A stretch of DNA of 64,000 nt from Kutzneria sp. CA-103260 (lineage in GTDB: Bacteria > Actinomycetota > Actinomycetes > Mycobacteriales > Pseudonocardiaceae): positions 248,001-312,000 of the forward strand of contig NZ_CP073318.1 in the NCBI RefSeq assembly GCF_018263855.1, written 5' to 3'. A model generated the notes under the pieces. It was not told the DNA's origin. It ran no database searches and worked only from the letters and a program-made list of their open reading frames with translations. The position numbers were made by a program, and so were the translations under genes. This document shows, one piece after another, positions 8,293 to 18,806 of the stretch (positions within the stretch are counted from its first letter, which is position 1; every line of letters begins with the position of its first letter).

Positions 8293-9584
8293 GGCGCCAG
8301 CCTTCGGACCACCGCCAGCGCCGCCTCGGCCTGCAGGGACACCAACTGCCGCACCGGGAACGGGTCCTGCGACAGCTCGCTCTCGGCGGCGGCGCACCAG
8401 GTGTCGAACAGCTCGTCCAGGTGTCGTTTGACGGCACGGGACTCGGGCGGCTGGTTGCCGGCGGCGTGCTCGACCGCCAGCTGTCGGCGCAGCATGCCGC
8501 TGGCCCGTAACCGCAGCATGTGCACGACTGTTGACGTGGCAAACTCTTCGGCCACTGTGGCCGGACGCGGAGGGGTGCTCTCGGCCATCATGTCGTTGGC
8601 GGCGGCCGCCGACGCGGCGGTGGCCAACTGGTCGGCGATCGAGGTCCGCATCGGCGACGGCACCACGAGCCGCGGCCGGATCTCCTCGTACAACTCGGAC
8701 AGCACCGCCCTATCGTCCCGCAGTTCGGTCGCCGCGTGTCGGAGACTGTCCGCGTAGGACCGGCCGGAGTCGGAGACGTCGTCGGCCCGGCGGTCGTGCC
8801 AGACCGCCACCTCGGTGATCAGCGTGGTGGTGCCGTAGCGTTCGGCGTAGTGCGCGCTGGAACCGCCATGCCGCACCGGATCCCCCGTGCCGCGGGCCGC
8901 GGCCTCGATCGACGTCTCGGCCGGCGGCATCAGGTAGACGGCCGGGGCGGCGGTCTCCCAGCCCAGCGTGTCCACCGGGCCCAGTGACAGCGGCACGGCC
9001 TGCTCGGCCGCCACCACGCCGAGATCCTCGGCCATGCCCGGCTGCCCGCCGTTGAGGATGAAGAAGACGCCGCCGAAGTCGGCGTTGTGCAAGGAGTACT
9101 GGAACCGCGGGCGTAACTCGTCGATCACCCGGGCCAGCGCCTGTGTCTCGGGCAGCGTGCGGTCGAAGAAGGCCCGCTCGTCCAGCACCGGAAACGTCCA
9201 TTCGGGCTGGTCCACGTAGGCCGGGCGGTAGAAGTTCTCGTGGTAGCTGCGGATGGTCAGCGGGCCGGCGAACCAGCCCTCGTTCAGCCGGGTGCCGTCC
9301 GGGTCGATGCAGGGCACGAAGTGCCAGCTGAAGTCCAGGCCCTCGCGCAGTCCCGGCGTGGCCGCCACCCGCTTGGCCAGCGCCAGCACGGTGAGCAGGC
9401 CGATCGGCTCGTTCGGGTGCGGACAGCCCACGACCAGCGCGTTGCGGGCGCCGTGGCCGACCGACAGCATCCGTAGCGGCTCGCCCAGCCGGGACGTGCC
9501 GATGCGCCGCGTCCGGCACACTTCCGGCAGGTCGGCGGCCAGCTTCTCGACCTCGGAGACCACCTGGTCGACGGTCGGGATCAC
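8283..9584 (-). CDS. M14-family zinc carboxypeptidase-like protein
   Basis: A 433-aa protein with an M14 metallocarboxypeptidase core. HPNEPIG (about residue 57) supplies the His and Glu zinc ligands (H-x-x-E), YSLHNADFGG the third His, and TLITEVAVWHD the candidate catalytic Glu. There is no signal peptide, so it is probably cytoplasmic. I chose the GTG at 9584, with GGAGG 6 nt upstream on the minus strand. The C-terminal 150 residues are helical and outside the usual M14 domain. It is first in an operon with a TetR gene. The substrate is unknown. Confidence 0.8.
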   Translation of the reverse strand: MIPTVDQVVSEVEKLAADLPEVCRTRRIGTSRLGEPLRMLSVGHGARNALVVGCPHPNEPIGLLTVLALAKRVAATPGLREGLDFSWHFVPCIDPDGTRLNEGWFAGPLTIRSYHENFYRPAYVDQPEWTFPVLDERAFFDRTLPETQALARVIDELRPRFQYSLHNADFGGVFFILNGGQPGMAEDLGVVAAEQAVPLSLGPVDTLGWETAAPAVYLMPPAETSIEAAARGTGDPVRHGGSSAHYAERYGTTTLITEVAVWHDRRADDVSDSGRSYADSLRHAATELRDDRAVLSELYEEIRPRLVVPSPMRTSIADQLATAASAAAANDMMAESTPPRPATVAEEFATSTVVHMLRLRASGMLRRQLAVEHAAGNQPPESRAVKRHLDELFDTWCAAAESELSQDPFPVRQLVSLQAEAALAVVRRLAPCG

Positions 9585-9596
9585 GAGCCACCTCCA

Positions 9597-9630
9597 CGGT
9601 AATCTGACTACTTCCGTAATGAGATTACCG
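9597..9630. promoter_or_regulatory. Operator palindromes of the M14-TetR operon
   Basis: CGGTAATCT (9597-9605) is perfectly inverted by AGATTACCG (9622-9630), 16-nt spacer. The right half also forms a compact palindrome, GTAAT-GAG-ATTAC (9616-9628). This AT-rich site lies 13-46 nt before the GTG, where a repressor would block transcription. Confidence 0.6.
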
Positions 9631-9847
9631 AGGTCGCAGCGGCCCCGACACCGTGCGACGATCACGGCGAAGTCCTGTTAACCAGCGGGATTCCCGCTAG
9701 CCCGATCCCGCCGGCTTCTTGCTTGATCCCGTCGCCGGCGGGGAAAACCAGAGGCATTGTGCTCCACTCGGGGCGTGTTCGACGCGTTTTGAGACATTCC
9801 GTTGGTGGGGCAGGCTTTTGGGCCCCGCGTCGGCGTTCGGGCGGTAG

Positions 9848-10651
9848 TCACGACTTGCGGCCGATGCCGGCGTAGCCCTCCCCGGAACTGGCGTCCTGAT
9901 GGCCGGGGTCCGGCCGCCAGTCGGGGACGTCGACCAGGCCCGGGGCCACGAGGTCGAAGCCGGCGAACAGCGGCAGGGTTTCGTCGTAGCTGCGGAAGTA
10001 CAGCGGGTCGCGGCTGTTCTTCATCGCCTCGACCACGGCGGCCATGGCCACGGGCTCATGGTCGGCGGTGAGGTGGGACAGGGCGAAATAGCTGCCGGCG
10101 GGCAGCGCGTCGCGGTAGGTGGCGACGATGCCTGCGGGGTCGAGGGAGTCGGGCACGTAGACCAGGACGGCGATCATCAGCAGCCCGATGGGGCGGCTGA
10201 AGTCCAGGAACTCCCGGGTGATCGGGGCGTCGAGCACGGTGGACGGCTTGGTCAGGTCGGCGCCGAGCATGGTGGCGGCGGGGTTGCCGGCCAGCAGCAG
10301 TTCGCTGTGGGCGACGGCGACCTCGTCGTGGTCGACGTACAGCACCCGGCAGGCGGGATCGGCCTCCTGGGCGATCTCGTGCACGTTCCCGTAGGTGGGG
10401 CTGCCGGAGCCGAGGTCGAGGAACTGGGTGATGCCCTGCCCGACGAGGTAGCGCACGGCCCGCCGCAGGAACGAGCGGTTGGCGATGGCCACCTGCCGGG
10501 CGGTCGGCAGCACCTGGATCACCTGCTCGGCCAGGGCCCGGTCGGCGGCGAAGTTGTGCGCCCCGCCGAGCAGGTAGTCGTAGACGCGGGCGGCGCTGGC
10601 CGTGGAGACGTCGACGTCCCGGGGGCCCCGAGCGGCCTCGTTGGCAGCCAC
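9848..10651 (-). CDS. DUF574 / SAM-dependent methyltransferase
   Basis: A 267-aa protein of the actinobacterial DUF574 family. DVSTASAARVYDYLLGGAHN at the N-terminus and FLDLGSGSPTYGNVHEIAQ (SAM-binding motif I, about residue 79) are diagnostic, followed by VLYVDHDEVAVAHS (motif II acid). The family is abundant in Streptomyces and its relatives; substrates are unknown. It lies 61 bp after the CoA ligase on the same strand and could be read through from it, but no link to aromatic catabolism is known. The 182 bp downstream to the M14 promoter hold no gene. Confidence 0.88.
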   Translation of the reverse strand: MAANEAARGPRDVDVSTASAARVYDYLLGGAHNFAADRALAEQVIQVLPTARQVAIANRSFLRRAVRYLVGQGITQFLDLGSGSPTYGNVHEIAQEADPACRVLYVDHDEVAVAHSELLLAGNPAATMLGADLTKPSTVLDAPITREFLDFSRPIGLLMIAVLVYVPDSLDPAGIVATYRDALPAGSYFALSHLTADHEPVAMAAVVEAMKNSRDPLYFRSYDETLPLFAGFDLVAPGLVDVPDWRPDPGHQDASSGEGYAGIGRKS

Positions 10652-10712
10652 CGTTCACCTCTCGCATCCGTCGGCGCTGCCGGCAGCCTACCGTTGGACC
10701 GATCGGGACTGA

Positions 10713-12335
10713 TCAGGGTCGCCCGGATGGCGGCATCGATCGCAGACGGTAGCGCTGCACCTTGCCGGTCGCGGTGCGGGGGAGGGCGTCCAGGAACACC
10801 ACCTCCCGGGGGTACTTGTACGGGGCGAGGGCGTGCTTGACGAAGTCCTGCAACTCGCCGGCGGTCACCGTGCTTTCCGCCCGTGGCACCACGAAGGCCT
10901 TGACCACCGTGCCGCGTTCGGCGTCCGGGGCGCCGATCACGGCGACGTCCAGCACGTCGGGGTGGTCCAGCAGCGCGGCCTCCACCTCGGGCCCGGCGAT
11001 GTTGTAGCCGCTGGAGACGATCATGTCGTCGTTGCGGGCCTCGAACCAGTAGTAGCCGTCGGCGTCCCGGTGGTAGCTGTCGCCGGTCAGTGTCCATCCT
11101 CTGTGGACGGTGGTGCGCTGGCGCTCGTCGGACAGGTATCGGCAGCCGGTGGGACCCTTGACCGCCAGCCGGCCGGACACGCCGTCGGGCACGGGATCGC
11201 CGTTCTCGTCGAGGATCACGGCGTGGAAGCCGGGCACCACCCGCCCGGTGGACCCGGGTCGGATCTCCTCGTCGGCGGCGGCGATGTAGATGTGCAGCAT
11301 CTCGGTGCCGCCGATGCCGTTGATGATGCGGATCCCGGTCTTTGCCAGGAAATCCCGCCAGGTGGCGGTGGGCAGGTGCTCGCCGGCCGACACGCAGCGC
11401 CGCAGTCCGGTCAGCGCGGAAGCCTTGTCGCCGGCCAACATCGCGCGGTACGCGGTGGGGGCGGTGAACAGCACGGTGACCCGGTGCTTGGCCACGGCGT
11501 CGGCCAGCTCCACCGGGGTGGCCCGTTCCAGCAGCAGCGTGGAAGCGCCGGCCCGCAACGGGAACAGGACCAGCCCGCCGAGGCCGAAGGTGAAGCCGAT
11601 CGGCGGCGAGCCGGCGAACACGTCGTCCTGGTTCGGTCGCACGATGTGCCGGGAGAACGTGTCGGCGCAGATCAGCAGGTCCCGGTGGAAGTGCATGGTG
11701 GCCTTGGGCTTGCCGGTGGTGCCCGAGGTCGGGGCGAGAATGGCCACGTCGTCGGCGGCGGTGGCGACGCTGGTGAAGGTGTCGCTTGTGGACGATGCCA
11801 GCGCGGTCAGGTCGTCCGGACCCGGGCCGCCGTAACCGAGAACGGGCAGCTCCGGCGCGCCCAGCGCGAGTTCGTCGAGGAAGCGGTGATCGCAGATCGC
11901 CAGGTCCGGCTTGGTCAGCTCGACCAGGTCGGCGATCTCACGGGCGCGTAGCAGCGGCATCGTGGTGACGGCGACGCCACCGGCCTTGAGCACGGCGAAC
12001 CAGGCGGCCACCAACCACGGATTGTTGGGTCCACGTAACAGAACGCGGTTACCGGGGCGTAGTCCACAGTGGTCGGTGAGCACGTGTGCGGCCCGGTTGG
12101 CCGCGCTGAGCAGGTCGCCGTAGGTCCAGGTGCCGGTCTCCGTGCGCAGGCACGGCCGGTCCGGGCCGAGCCGCCGCACAGTGTCGTCCAGCAGCGAGTC
12201 GGCGCAGTTGAGCCAGTCGGGGTAGTGCAGCTCCGGAAGGTCGAAGACCAGGTCCGGCCAGGCGTCGCCGGGCGGCAGGTGATCCCGGCAGAAGGTGTCC
12301 ACGTGCGCTGTTCTGGCGACCCGCATCGGCAGCAC
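10713..12335 (-). CDS. Acyl-adenylate / aryl-CoA ligase (salicylate- or 2-aminobenzoate-CoA ligase-like)
   Basis: A 540-aa ANL-superfamily enzyme. The ATP-binding loop is PTSGTTGKPKATMHFHRD (about residue 189), the adenylate motif GIGGTEMLHIY, the hinge region GDSYHRDADGYYWFEARNDDMI, and the C-terminal catalytic Lys is in ATGKVQRYRL. The N-terminus (DHLPP...PDLVFDLPELHYPDWLNCADSLLD) resembles 2-aminobenzoate-CoA ligases. With the salicylyl-CoA hydroxylase-like fusion and gentisate dioxygenase nearby, I infer that it activates salicylate (or anthranilate) to its CoA thioester. It has its own promoter, which shares a motif with the divergent operon. Confidence 0.85.
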   Translation of the reverse strand: MLPMRVARTAHVDTFCRDHLPPGDAWPDLVFDLPELHYPDWLNCADSLLDDTVRRLGPDRPCLRTETGTWTYGDLLSAANRAAHVLTDHCGLRPGNRVLLRGPNNPWLVAAWFAVLKAGGVAVTTMPLLRAREIADLVELTKPDLAICDHRFLDELALGAPELPVLGYGGPGPDDLTALASSTSDTFTSVATAADDVAILAPTSGTTGKPKATMHFHRDLLICADTFSRHIVRPNQDDVFAGSPPIGFTFGLGGLVLFPLRAGASTLLLERATPVELADAVAKHRVTVLFTAPTAYRAMLAGDKASALTGLRRCVSAGEHLPTATWRDFLAKTGIRIINGIGGTEMLHIYIAAADEEIRPGSTGRVVPGFHAVILDENGDPVPDGVSGRLAVKGPTGCRYLSDERQRTTVHRGWTLTGDSYHRDADGYYWFEARNDDMIVSSGYNIAGPEVEAALLDHPDVLDVAVIGAPDAERGTVVKAFVVPRAESTVTAGELQDFVKHALAPYKYPREVVFLDALPRTATGKVQRYRLRSMPPSGRP

Positions 12336-12358
12336 CTCTTAGGTGAGGGGGTGCCACC

Positions 12359-12386
12359 AGTATGCATCGGTGCTGACGACAGTCAA
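12359..12386 (-). promoter_or_regulatory. Promoter of the CoA-ligase gene with shared operator motif
   Basis: On the minus strand, -35 TTGACT (12386-12381) and -10 CATACT (12364-12359) are 16 nt apart. The -35 lies in the 13-mer TTGACTGTCGTCA (12386-12374), which differs by one base from the motif in the thioesterase/hydroxylase promoter at 15234. This is good evidence for a common regulator. Confidence 0.6.
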
Positions 12387-12402
12387 GAGAACGCGATAAC
12401 GC

Positions 12403-13260
12403 TCAGGCGATGGCCGCCGCGACATGGGCCCGCGCGCCGTCCTCCAGGCGCTCCCGCATGGCGAAGAACAGGTCGGCGGCCCGCGTGCCGACCCAGTCCG
12501 CGGGCAGGAGTTCCGCCGGCAGACCGGGATCCAGGTACGGCAGCCGCCGCCACGCCGTCAACACGCGCACGTAGTCCACGAACGCCTCGCGGCCCTCGCC
12601 GGACCGCTTGCGCCGCCACCGCTGCCACACCGGCTCGTGCTCGTCCAGGAACGCCGCGTACTGGCGCTCCAACTCGTCGAAATCCCACCACTGCCGCATC
12701 TTCGCCGCCACGTCGCCGAAGGACAGGTGGTCGGCGCGGAACAGATCGGCGTAGCCGTCCAGATCCTGCTGCCGCAGCATCGCCGCGGTCGCGTGGTGCA
12801 GGTGCGCGGGCGCGATCCACACGCCGGGCGCGGCCGTGCCGAAGCCCAGCCGGGTCAGCTGGGACCGCAGCACGTGCCGCTTGTTGCGCTCCGACTCCGG
12901 CACCGAGAACACCGCCAGCAGCCAGCCCTCGTCCAGCGTCGAGCGGTCCCGGCGGAAGATCCGCTCGTCGCCCTCGCGCAGCACGGCGAGGCCCTCCTCG
13001 GACAGCGCGTAGCCGGCGGCGCCGCCCCGCCGCTCGGCCGCGAGAATGCCCCGCCGCTTCAGCCGCGAGATCGACGAGCGCACCGCCGGCTCGTCGATGT
13101 CCAGATCGGCCAGCAGCGCGATCAGCGACGCGACCGACAGCCACCCGCCGTCGGCCCGCGCGTACAGGCCGTACACGGTGACGATGAACTGCCGCGGCTG
13201 CGCGGATCGCGCGCCCGCGTCACCGTCGGTGAAGGCCTCCCCAGCCGCTGCGATCGCCAT
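12403..13260 (-). CDS. PaaX-family transcriptional regulator
   Basis: A 285-aa repressor. It has the winged-helix N-terminus (FIVTVYGLYARADGGWLSVASLIALLADLDIDEPAVRSSISRLKRRGIL, about 25-73) and the central PaaX motif GVWIAP. E. coli PaaX senses phenylacetyl-CoA; aryl-CoA esters are the likely effectors here. It is 24 bp after the fumarylacetoacetate hydrolase-family gene on the same strand and probably in that operon. The obvious candidate targets are the TTGACKGTCGTCA motifs at 12374-12386 and 15234-15246. Confidence 0.87.
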   Translation of the reverse strand: MAIAAAGEAFTDGDAGARSAQPRQFIVTVYGLYARADGGWLSVASLIALLADLDIDEPAVRSSISRLKRRGILAAERRGGAAGYALSEEGLAVLREGDERIFRRDRSTLDEGWLLAVFSVPESERNKRHVLRSQLTRLGFGTAAPGVWIAPAHLHHATAAMLRQQDLDGYADLFRADHLSFGDVAAKMRQWWDFDELERQYAAFLDEHEPVWQRWRRKRSGEGREAFVDYVRVLTAWRRLPYLDPGLPAELLPADWVGTRAADLFFAMRERLEDGARAHVAAAIA

Positions 13261-13284
13261 GCCGGCAACATAGCAGCGGGGATG

Positions 13285-14097
13285 TCACCGTGCGTCCACG
13301 ACGGGATTTCGCAGCGTCCCGATGGCCTGCACGGTTGCCTCCACGACGTCCCCGGGGCGCAGGAACTGCTGCGGCGTGAAGCTCGCGCCGACGCCGGCCG
13401 GGGAGCCGGTGGAGATCACGTCGCCCGGTTCCAGGGTCATGCCCGAGCTGATGTCGGCGATCAGTTCAGGAATCCGGAACAACATGTACCGGGTGTTGGA
13501 CTTCTGCTTCACCTCGCCGTTCACCCGCAGCGACAGGTCGAGGTCGTGCGGGTCGGCGAGGTCGTCGGCGGTGCGCACCGCCGGCCCGAACGGGGCGTAG
13601 GAATCCTGGCCCTTGGAGAAGAACCACTGCCCGGAACGACGCTGGTCGCGGGCGCTGATGTCGTTCATGATGCTGTAGCCGAACACGTGGTCCAGCGCGT
13701 CCTCGGCCCGCACCCGGCGGGCGGTGCGCCCGATGATCACCGCCAGCTCGCACTCCCAGTCCAACTGCTGGGTCAGGTCGCCGTTGTGCAGGATCGGATC
13801 GTCCGGGCCGACCACGGCGGTCGCCGGCTTGCCGAACAACACCGGCCGCTGCGGCAGTTCCTTGTCGGTGTCCAGGGTCCGGGCCGACTCGGCGACGTGC
13901 TCGGTGTAGTTCAGCCCGATGCCGACGATCTTCCCCGGCCGCAGCGGGGCGTGCAGTGTCACGTCGGCCAGCGGGTGCCTCGTCCCGGTCTCGGCTCCAC
14001 TGTCGAGAATGGACTCCCCGGTGGTCTCGAAAACCTCGTTGTCCCTGAGGATCCCGACCCGCCGCCGGCCGCCGATCGAGTACGTCACTAACAGCAT
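13285..14097 (-). CDS. Fumarylacetoacetate hydrolase-family protein (maleyl-/fumarylpyruvate hydrolase candidate)
   Basis: A 270-aa FAH-fold enzyme. GIGLNYTEHVAES begins the catalytic domain; DWECELAVIIGRTARRV carries metal-binding acids, followed by GYSIMNDISARDQRRSG and STGSPAGVGASF. It lies 9 bp after the gentisate 1,2-dioxygenase gene. From this context I infer that it hydrolyses the ring-cleavage product maleylpyruvate, or fumarylpyruvate after isomerisation. No maleylpyruvate isomerase is encoded nearby. Confidence 0.87.
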   Translation of the reverse strand: MLLVTYSIGGRRRVGILRDNEVFETTGESILDSGAETGTRHPLADVTLHAPLRPGKIVGIGLNYTEHVAESARTLDTDKELPQRPVLFGKPATAVVGPDDPILHNGDLTQQLDWECELAVIIGRTARRVRAEDALDHVFGYSIMNDISARDQRRSGQWFFSKGQDSYAPFGPAVRTADDLADPHDLDLSLRVNGEVKQKSNTRYMLFRIPELIADISSGMTLEPGDVISTGSPAGVGASFTPQQFLRPGDVVEATVQAIGTLRNPVVDAR

Positions 14098-14106
14098 CGA
14101 AGTCCC

Positions 14107-15216
14107 CTATTCGACGGGCTGGTGGCCGTTGTTGTCCGGGTAGGACTCCTCGCGCCAGAAGGCGAGCGAGCGCATCACTGGGAAGTCGTTGTACGAGAAC
14201 AGAACGGCGTCATCAGTGACGCTACCGTTGGCGTGCTCGTGCCAGGCCCACGACGGCACGCAGAACACGTCGCCCTCCTGCCAGTCGTACCTCGTGCCGG
14301 CGATCACCGAGTGCCCGCTGCCCTTGGCCACGGTGTACATCACCGAACCGGTGTGCCGGTGGGCCTTCGTGGCCTCGCCGGGCCGCAGCAGCTGGAGGTG
14401 CGCGCTCATGGTCGGCATCACCGAGCCACCGGTGAGCGGGTTGCTGTACTCCAGGATGATGCCGTCGTAAGGAGATCCGTCGCTCGCCGCGGCGACGTCC
14501 AGCAGCGCTGGATAGGTCCGTTCCCACGGGTAGGCGAACAGTGGCGAGTAGCGCTTGTCCCACGCCTCGTAGCCGTAGGGCCGCAGCTGTCCGTGGCCGT
14601 AGGTGAGCAGTGAGGAGTTCACCACGTCGCCCTGCTTCTGGTACACGTCCGGGTGCACCTCGTAGAAGCCGGCGTCGTGCGCGTTCACGAGCGGGATGTC
14701 CAGGCCGTCCTGCCAGATCACCGGCTCGTCCGAACCCTCGTTGCCGTGCTCGTGCCAGGTCCAGTTGGGGGTGATGGCGAAGTCGCGCGGCCCGACCTTG
14801 AGCTTCTGGCCGTCGACCACGGTCCACGCGCCCTGGCCCTCAAGCACGAACCGCAGTGCGGCGGCCTGGTGCCGGTGGGCGGTCATCGACTCGCCGGGGC
14901 CCATCACCTGCAGGCCGCTGTAGAGCAGGCCGACGGAGGCGGAGATGTCCTTGCGGCCCGGGTTGACCAGCATCACCACGCGGCGGCCGGCGTCGTCACC
15001 GCTGACCAGGCTCAGTGCCTCCAGCACCAGCGGTCGGAGTTCCCGGTACGACCAGAGCGTGGGCACCGACTTCGGTTGCGGGTACCAGGGTTCGATGTCG
15101 TTCGCGACCGTCCACAGTGCACCGGCCTGGAACTTGCCGAGTTTCGCGTAGTACGCCTTGAGATCGTCGTTGTCGACCACTCGCGCGCGGCCGAGCACGT
15201 CATCGCTGAGTGTCAT
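14107..15216 (-). CDS. gtdA: Gentisate 1,2-dioxygenase (bicupin)
   Basis: A 369-aa bicupin iron dioxygenase that opens gentisate (2,5-dihydroxybenzoate) to maleylpyruvate. The N-terminal cupin shows HRHQAAALRFVLEGQGAWTV and WTWHEHGNEG with the iron His residues; the C-terminal cupin repeats the pattern as HRHTGSVMYTVAKGSG and WAWHEHANG. Length and the opening YYAKLGKFQAGALW...PWYPQPKSVPTLWSY match the family. It is first in a minus-strand operon with the FAH gene and PaaX, and is divergent from the thioesterase/hydroxylase operon. A relative acting on 1-hydroxy-2-naphthoate or salicylate itself cannot be excluded. Confidence 0.88.
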   Translation of the reverse strand: MTLSDDVLGRARVVDNDDLKAYYAKLGKFQAGALWTVANDIEPWYPQPKSVPTLWSYRELRPLVLEALSLVSGDDAGRRVVMLVNPGRKDISASVGLLYSGLQVMGPGESMTAHRHQAAALRFVLEGQGAWTVVDGQKLKVGPRDFAITPNWTWHEHGNEGSDEPVIWQDGLDIPLVNAHDAGFYEVHPDVYQKQGDVVNSSLLTYGHGQLRPYGYEAWDKRYSPLFAYPWERTYPALLDVAAASDGSPYDGIILEYSNPLTGGSVMPTMSAHLQLLRPGEATKAHRHTGSVMYTVAKGSGHSVIAGTRYDWQEGDVFCVPSWAWHEHANGSVTDDAVLFSYNDFPVMRSLAFWREESYPDNNGHQPVE

Positions 15217-15233
15217 GCCGTTATCTCCTTGTC

Positions 15234-15261
15234 TTGACGGTCGTCATCGTCGCGCTATACC
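15234..15261 (+). promoter_or_regulatory. Promoter of the thioesterase-hydroxylase-nitrilase operon with operator
   Basis: -35 TTGACG (15234-15239) and -10 TATACC (15256-15261) are 16 nt apart. The palindrome TGACG-GT-CGTCA (15235-15246) covers the -35. The same motif, one base different, covers the -35 of the CoA-ligase promoter. A strong ribosome site, AAGGAGGT at 15273-15280, precedes the ATG at 15287. The 70-bp gap also has to serve the divergent gentisate dioxygenase gene. Confidence 0.65.
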
Positions 15262-15286
15262 GTGAGGGTGTCAAGGAGGTGCCGGT

Positions 15287-15669
15287 ATGCCCGAAGTGAC
15301 GATCGAGCGCACCGTGGAGTGGTACGACACCGACGCCGCCGGCCATCAGCACCATTCGGTGATCCTGCGCTGGGCCGAGGCCGCCGAGGCCGAGTTGTTG
15401 CGTCAACACGACGTGGCCTGGCTGTTCGGCCGCACACCCCGAGTCCGGCATGAGGTCGACTACCGCTCCCGGCTGTGGTTCGGCGAGGTCTGCAAGACCC
15501 GGTTCTGGGTGGACCGGTTCGGCCGCACGTCGCTGACCTTCGCGTTCGAGGTGCACGGCCAGAACGGCTTGGTCGCCAACGGTTCCGTGGTCGTCGTGCA
15601 CGCCGAGCCGGACCAGGACAAGGCGACGCCCTGGCCGGACGAGGTCGTCGCAGCCCTGGGAGGCCGGTC

Positions 15670-15673
<4 letters not shown>
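15287..15673 (+). CDS. Hot-dog acyl-CoA thioesterase (4-HBT family)
   Basis: A 128-aa hot-dog protein beginning TIERTVEWYDTDAAGHQHHSVILRWAEAAE. This matches the 4-hydroxybenzoyl-CoA thioesterase active-site pattern with the catalytic Asp in the DTDAAGH turn. By context it should release gentisate from gentisyl-CoA after ring hydroxylation. It is the first gene of its operon and overlaps the hydroxylase start by 4 nt (GTGA). Confidence 0.87.
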
Positions 15674-17833
<2,160 letters not shown>

Positions 17834-17841
<8 letters not shown>

Positions 17842-18796
17842 GTTCCCCCGGTTCACCGCCGCCGCCGTGCAGGCCGCGCCGGTCTACCTGGACGCCGCCG
17901 CCACCGTCGACAAGGCCGTGTCGCTGATCCACGAGGCCGCGCGCAACGGCGCCACCCTGGTCGCGTTCCCCGAGGTCTTCGTGCCGGGCTACCCGTACTG
18001 GAACTGGACCATGAACCCGGTCGACGGTTCCCCTTGGTACGAACGGCTTTACCGCTCGGCCATCGACGTCCCCGGCCCGCACGTGGAGACCCTGTGCTCG
18101 GCCGCCGCGGCCGCCGGCTGCACCGTGGTCATCGGCGTCAACGAGCGCGGCCCGCACAGTCTCGGCGTGCTGTACAACAGCATTCTCACCATCGGCCCCG
18201 ACGGCACGCTGCTGGGCGTGCACCGCAAGCTGGTGCCCACCTGGGCCGAGAAGCTGACCTGGACCAACGGCGACGGCAGCTCGCTGCGGGTGCACCAGAC
18301 CCCGATCGGCCCGCTCGGCGCGCTCGCCTGCGGCGAGAACACCAACACCCTGGCCCGCTTCACCCTGCTCGCCCAGGGCGAGCTGGTCCACGTGGCCAGC
18401 TACATCTCGCTGCCCGTCGCCCCGGCCGACTACGACATGTCCGAGGCCATCGCCATCCGCACCGCCGCCCACTGCTTCGAGGGCAAGCTGTTCTCCATCG
18501 TCTCCTGCTCCACCATCACCGAGGAGATGATCGAGATCGCCGCTGGCGACAGCCCGGTCATCGCCGAGCGCATGCGCCGCAAGCGCAGCGCCCTGTCCGG
18601 CGTCTTCGGCCCCGACGGCCGTCCCCTGGTCGACCCGCTGGTCGACGAGGAGGGCATCGTCTACGCCGAGATCGACCTGGCCCGCTGCATCCAGCCCAAG
18701 CAGATGCACGACATCATCGGCCACTACAACCGCTTCGACGTCTTCAACCTCACCGTCGACACCACCCCCCGGGCGCCGATCACGTTCACCGCCTAG
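17834..18796 (+). CDS. Nitrilase-superfamily carbon-nitrogen hydrolase
   Basis: A 320-aa nitrilase-fold enzyme with the catalytic triad visible: Glu in VAFPEVFVPGYPYW, Lys in HRKLVPTWAEKL and Cys in LACGENTNTL. The C-x-E-N-T-N pattern and PYWNW resemble true nitrilases (branch 1) rather than amidases. It is translationally coupled to the salicylyl-CoA hydroxylase gene by an 8-nt overlap. That suggests it supplies an aromatic acid from a nitrile (such as 2-hydroxybenzonitrile) or removes a related nitrile or cyanide. The substrate is inferred only from context. Confidence 0.87.
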
Positions 18797-18799
18797 GGT
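18794..18799 (+). promoter_or_regulatory. -10-like box formed by the nitrilase stop codon
   Basis: TAGGGT at 18794-18799 includes the nitrilase TAG stop and lies 7 nt before the ATG at 18807, the spacing of a leaderless actinobacterial promoter. No ribosome site precedes this ATG. No good -35 is visible. Confidence 0.35.
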
Positions 18800-18806
18800 T
18801 GGTTGT

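Noticed and set aside
9684..9698. AGCGGGA-T-TCCCGCT palindrome upstream of the M14 operon
   Set aside because: It lies in a spacer between a promoter and a gene end with no second copy or partner, so I cannot assign it as operator or terminator.
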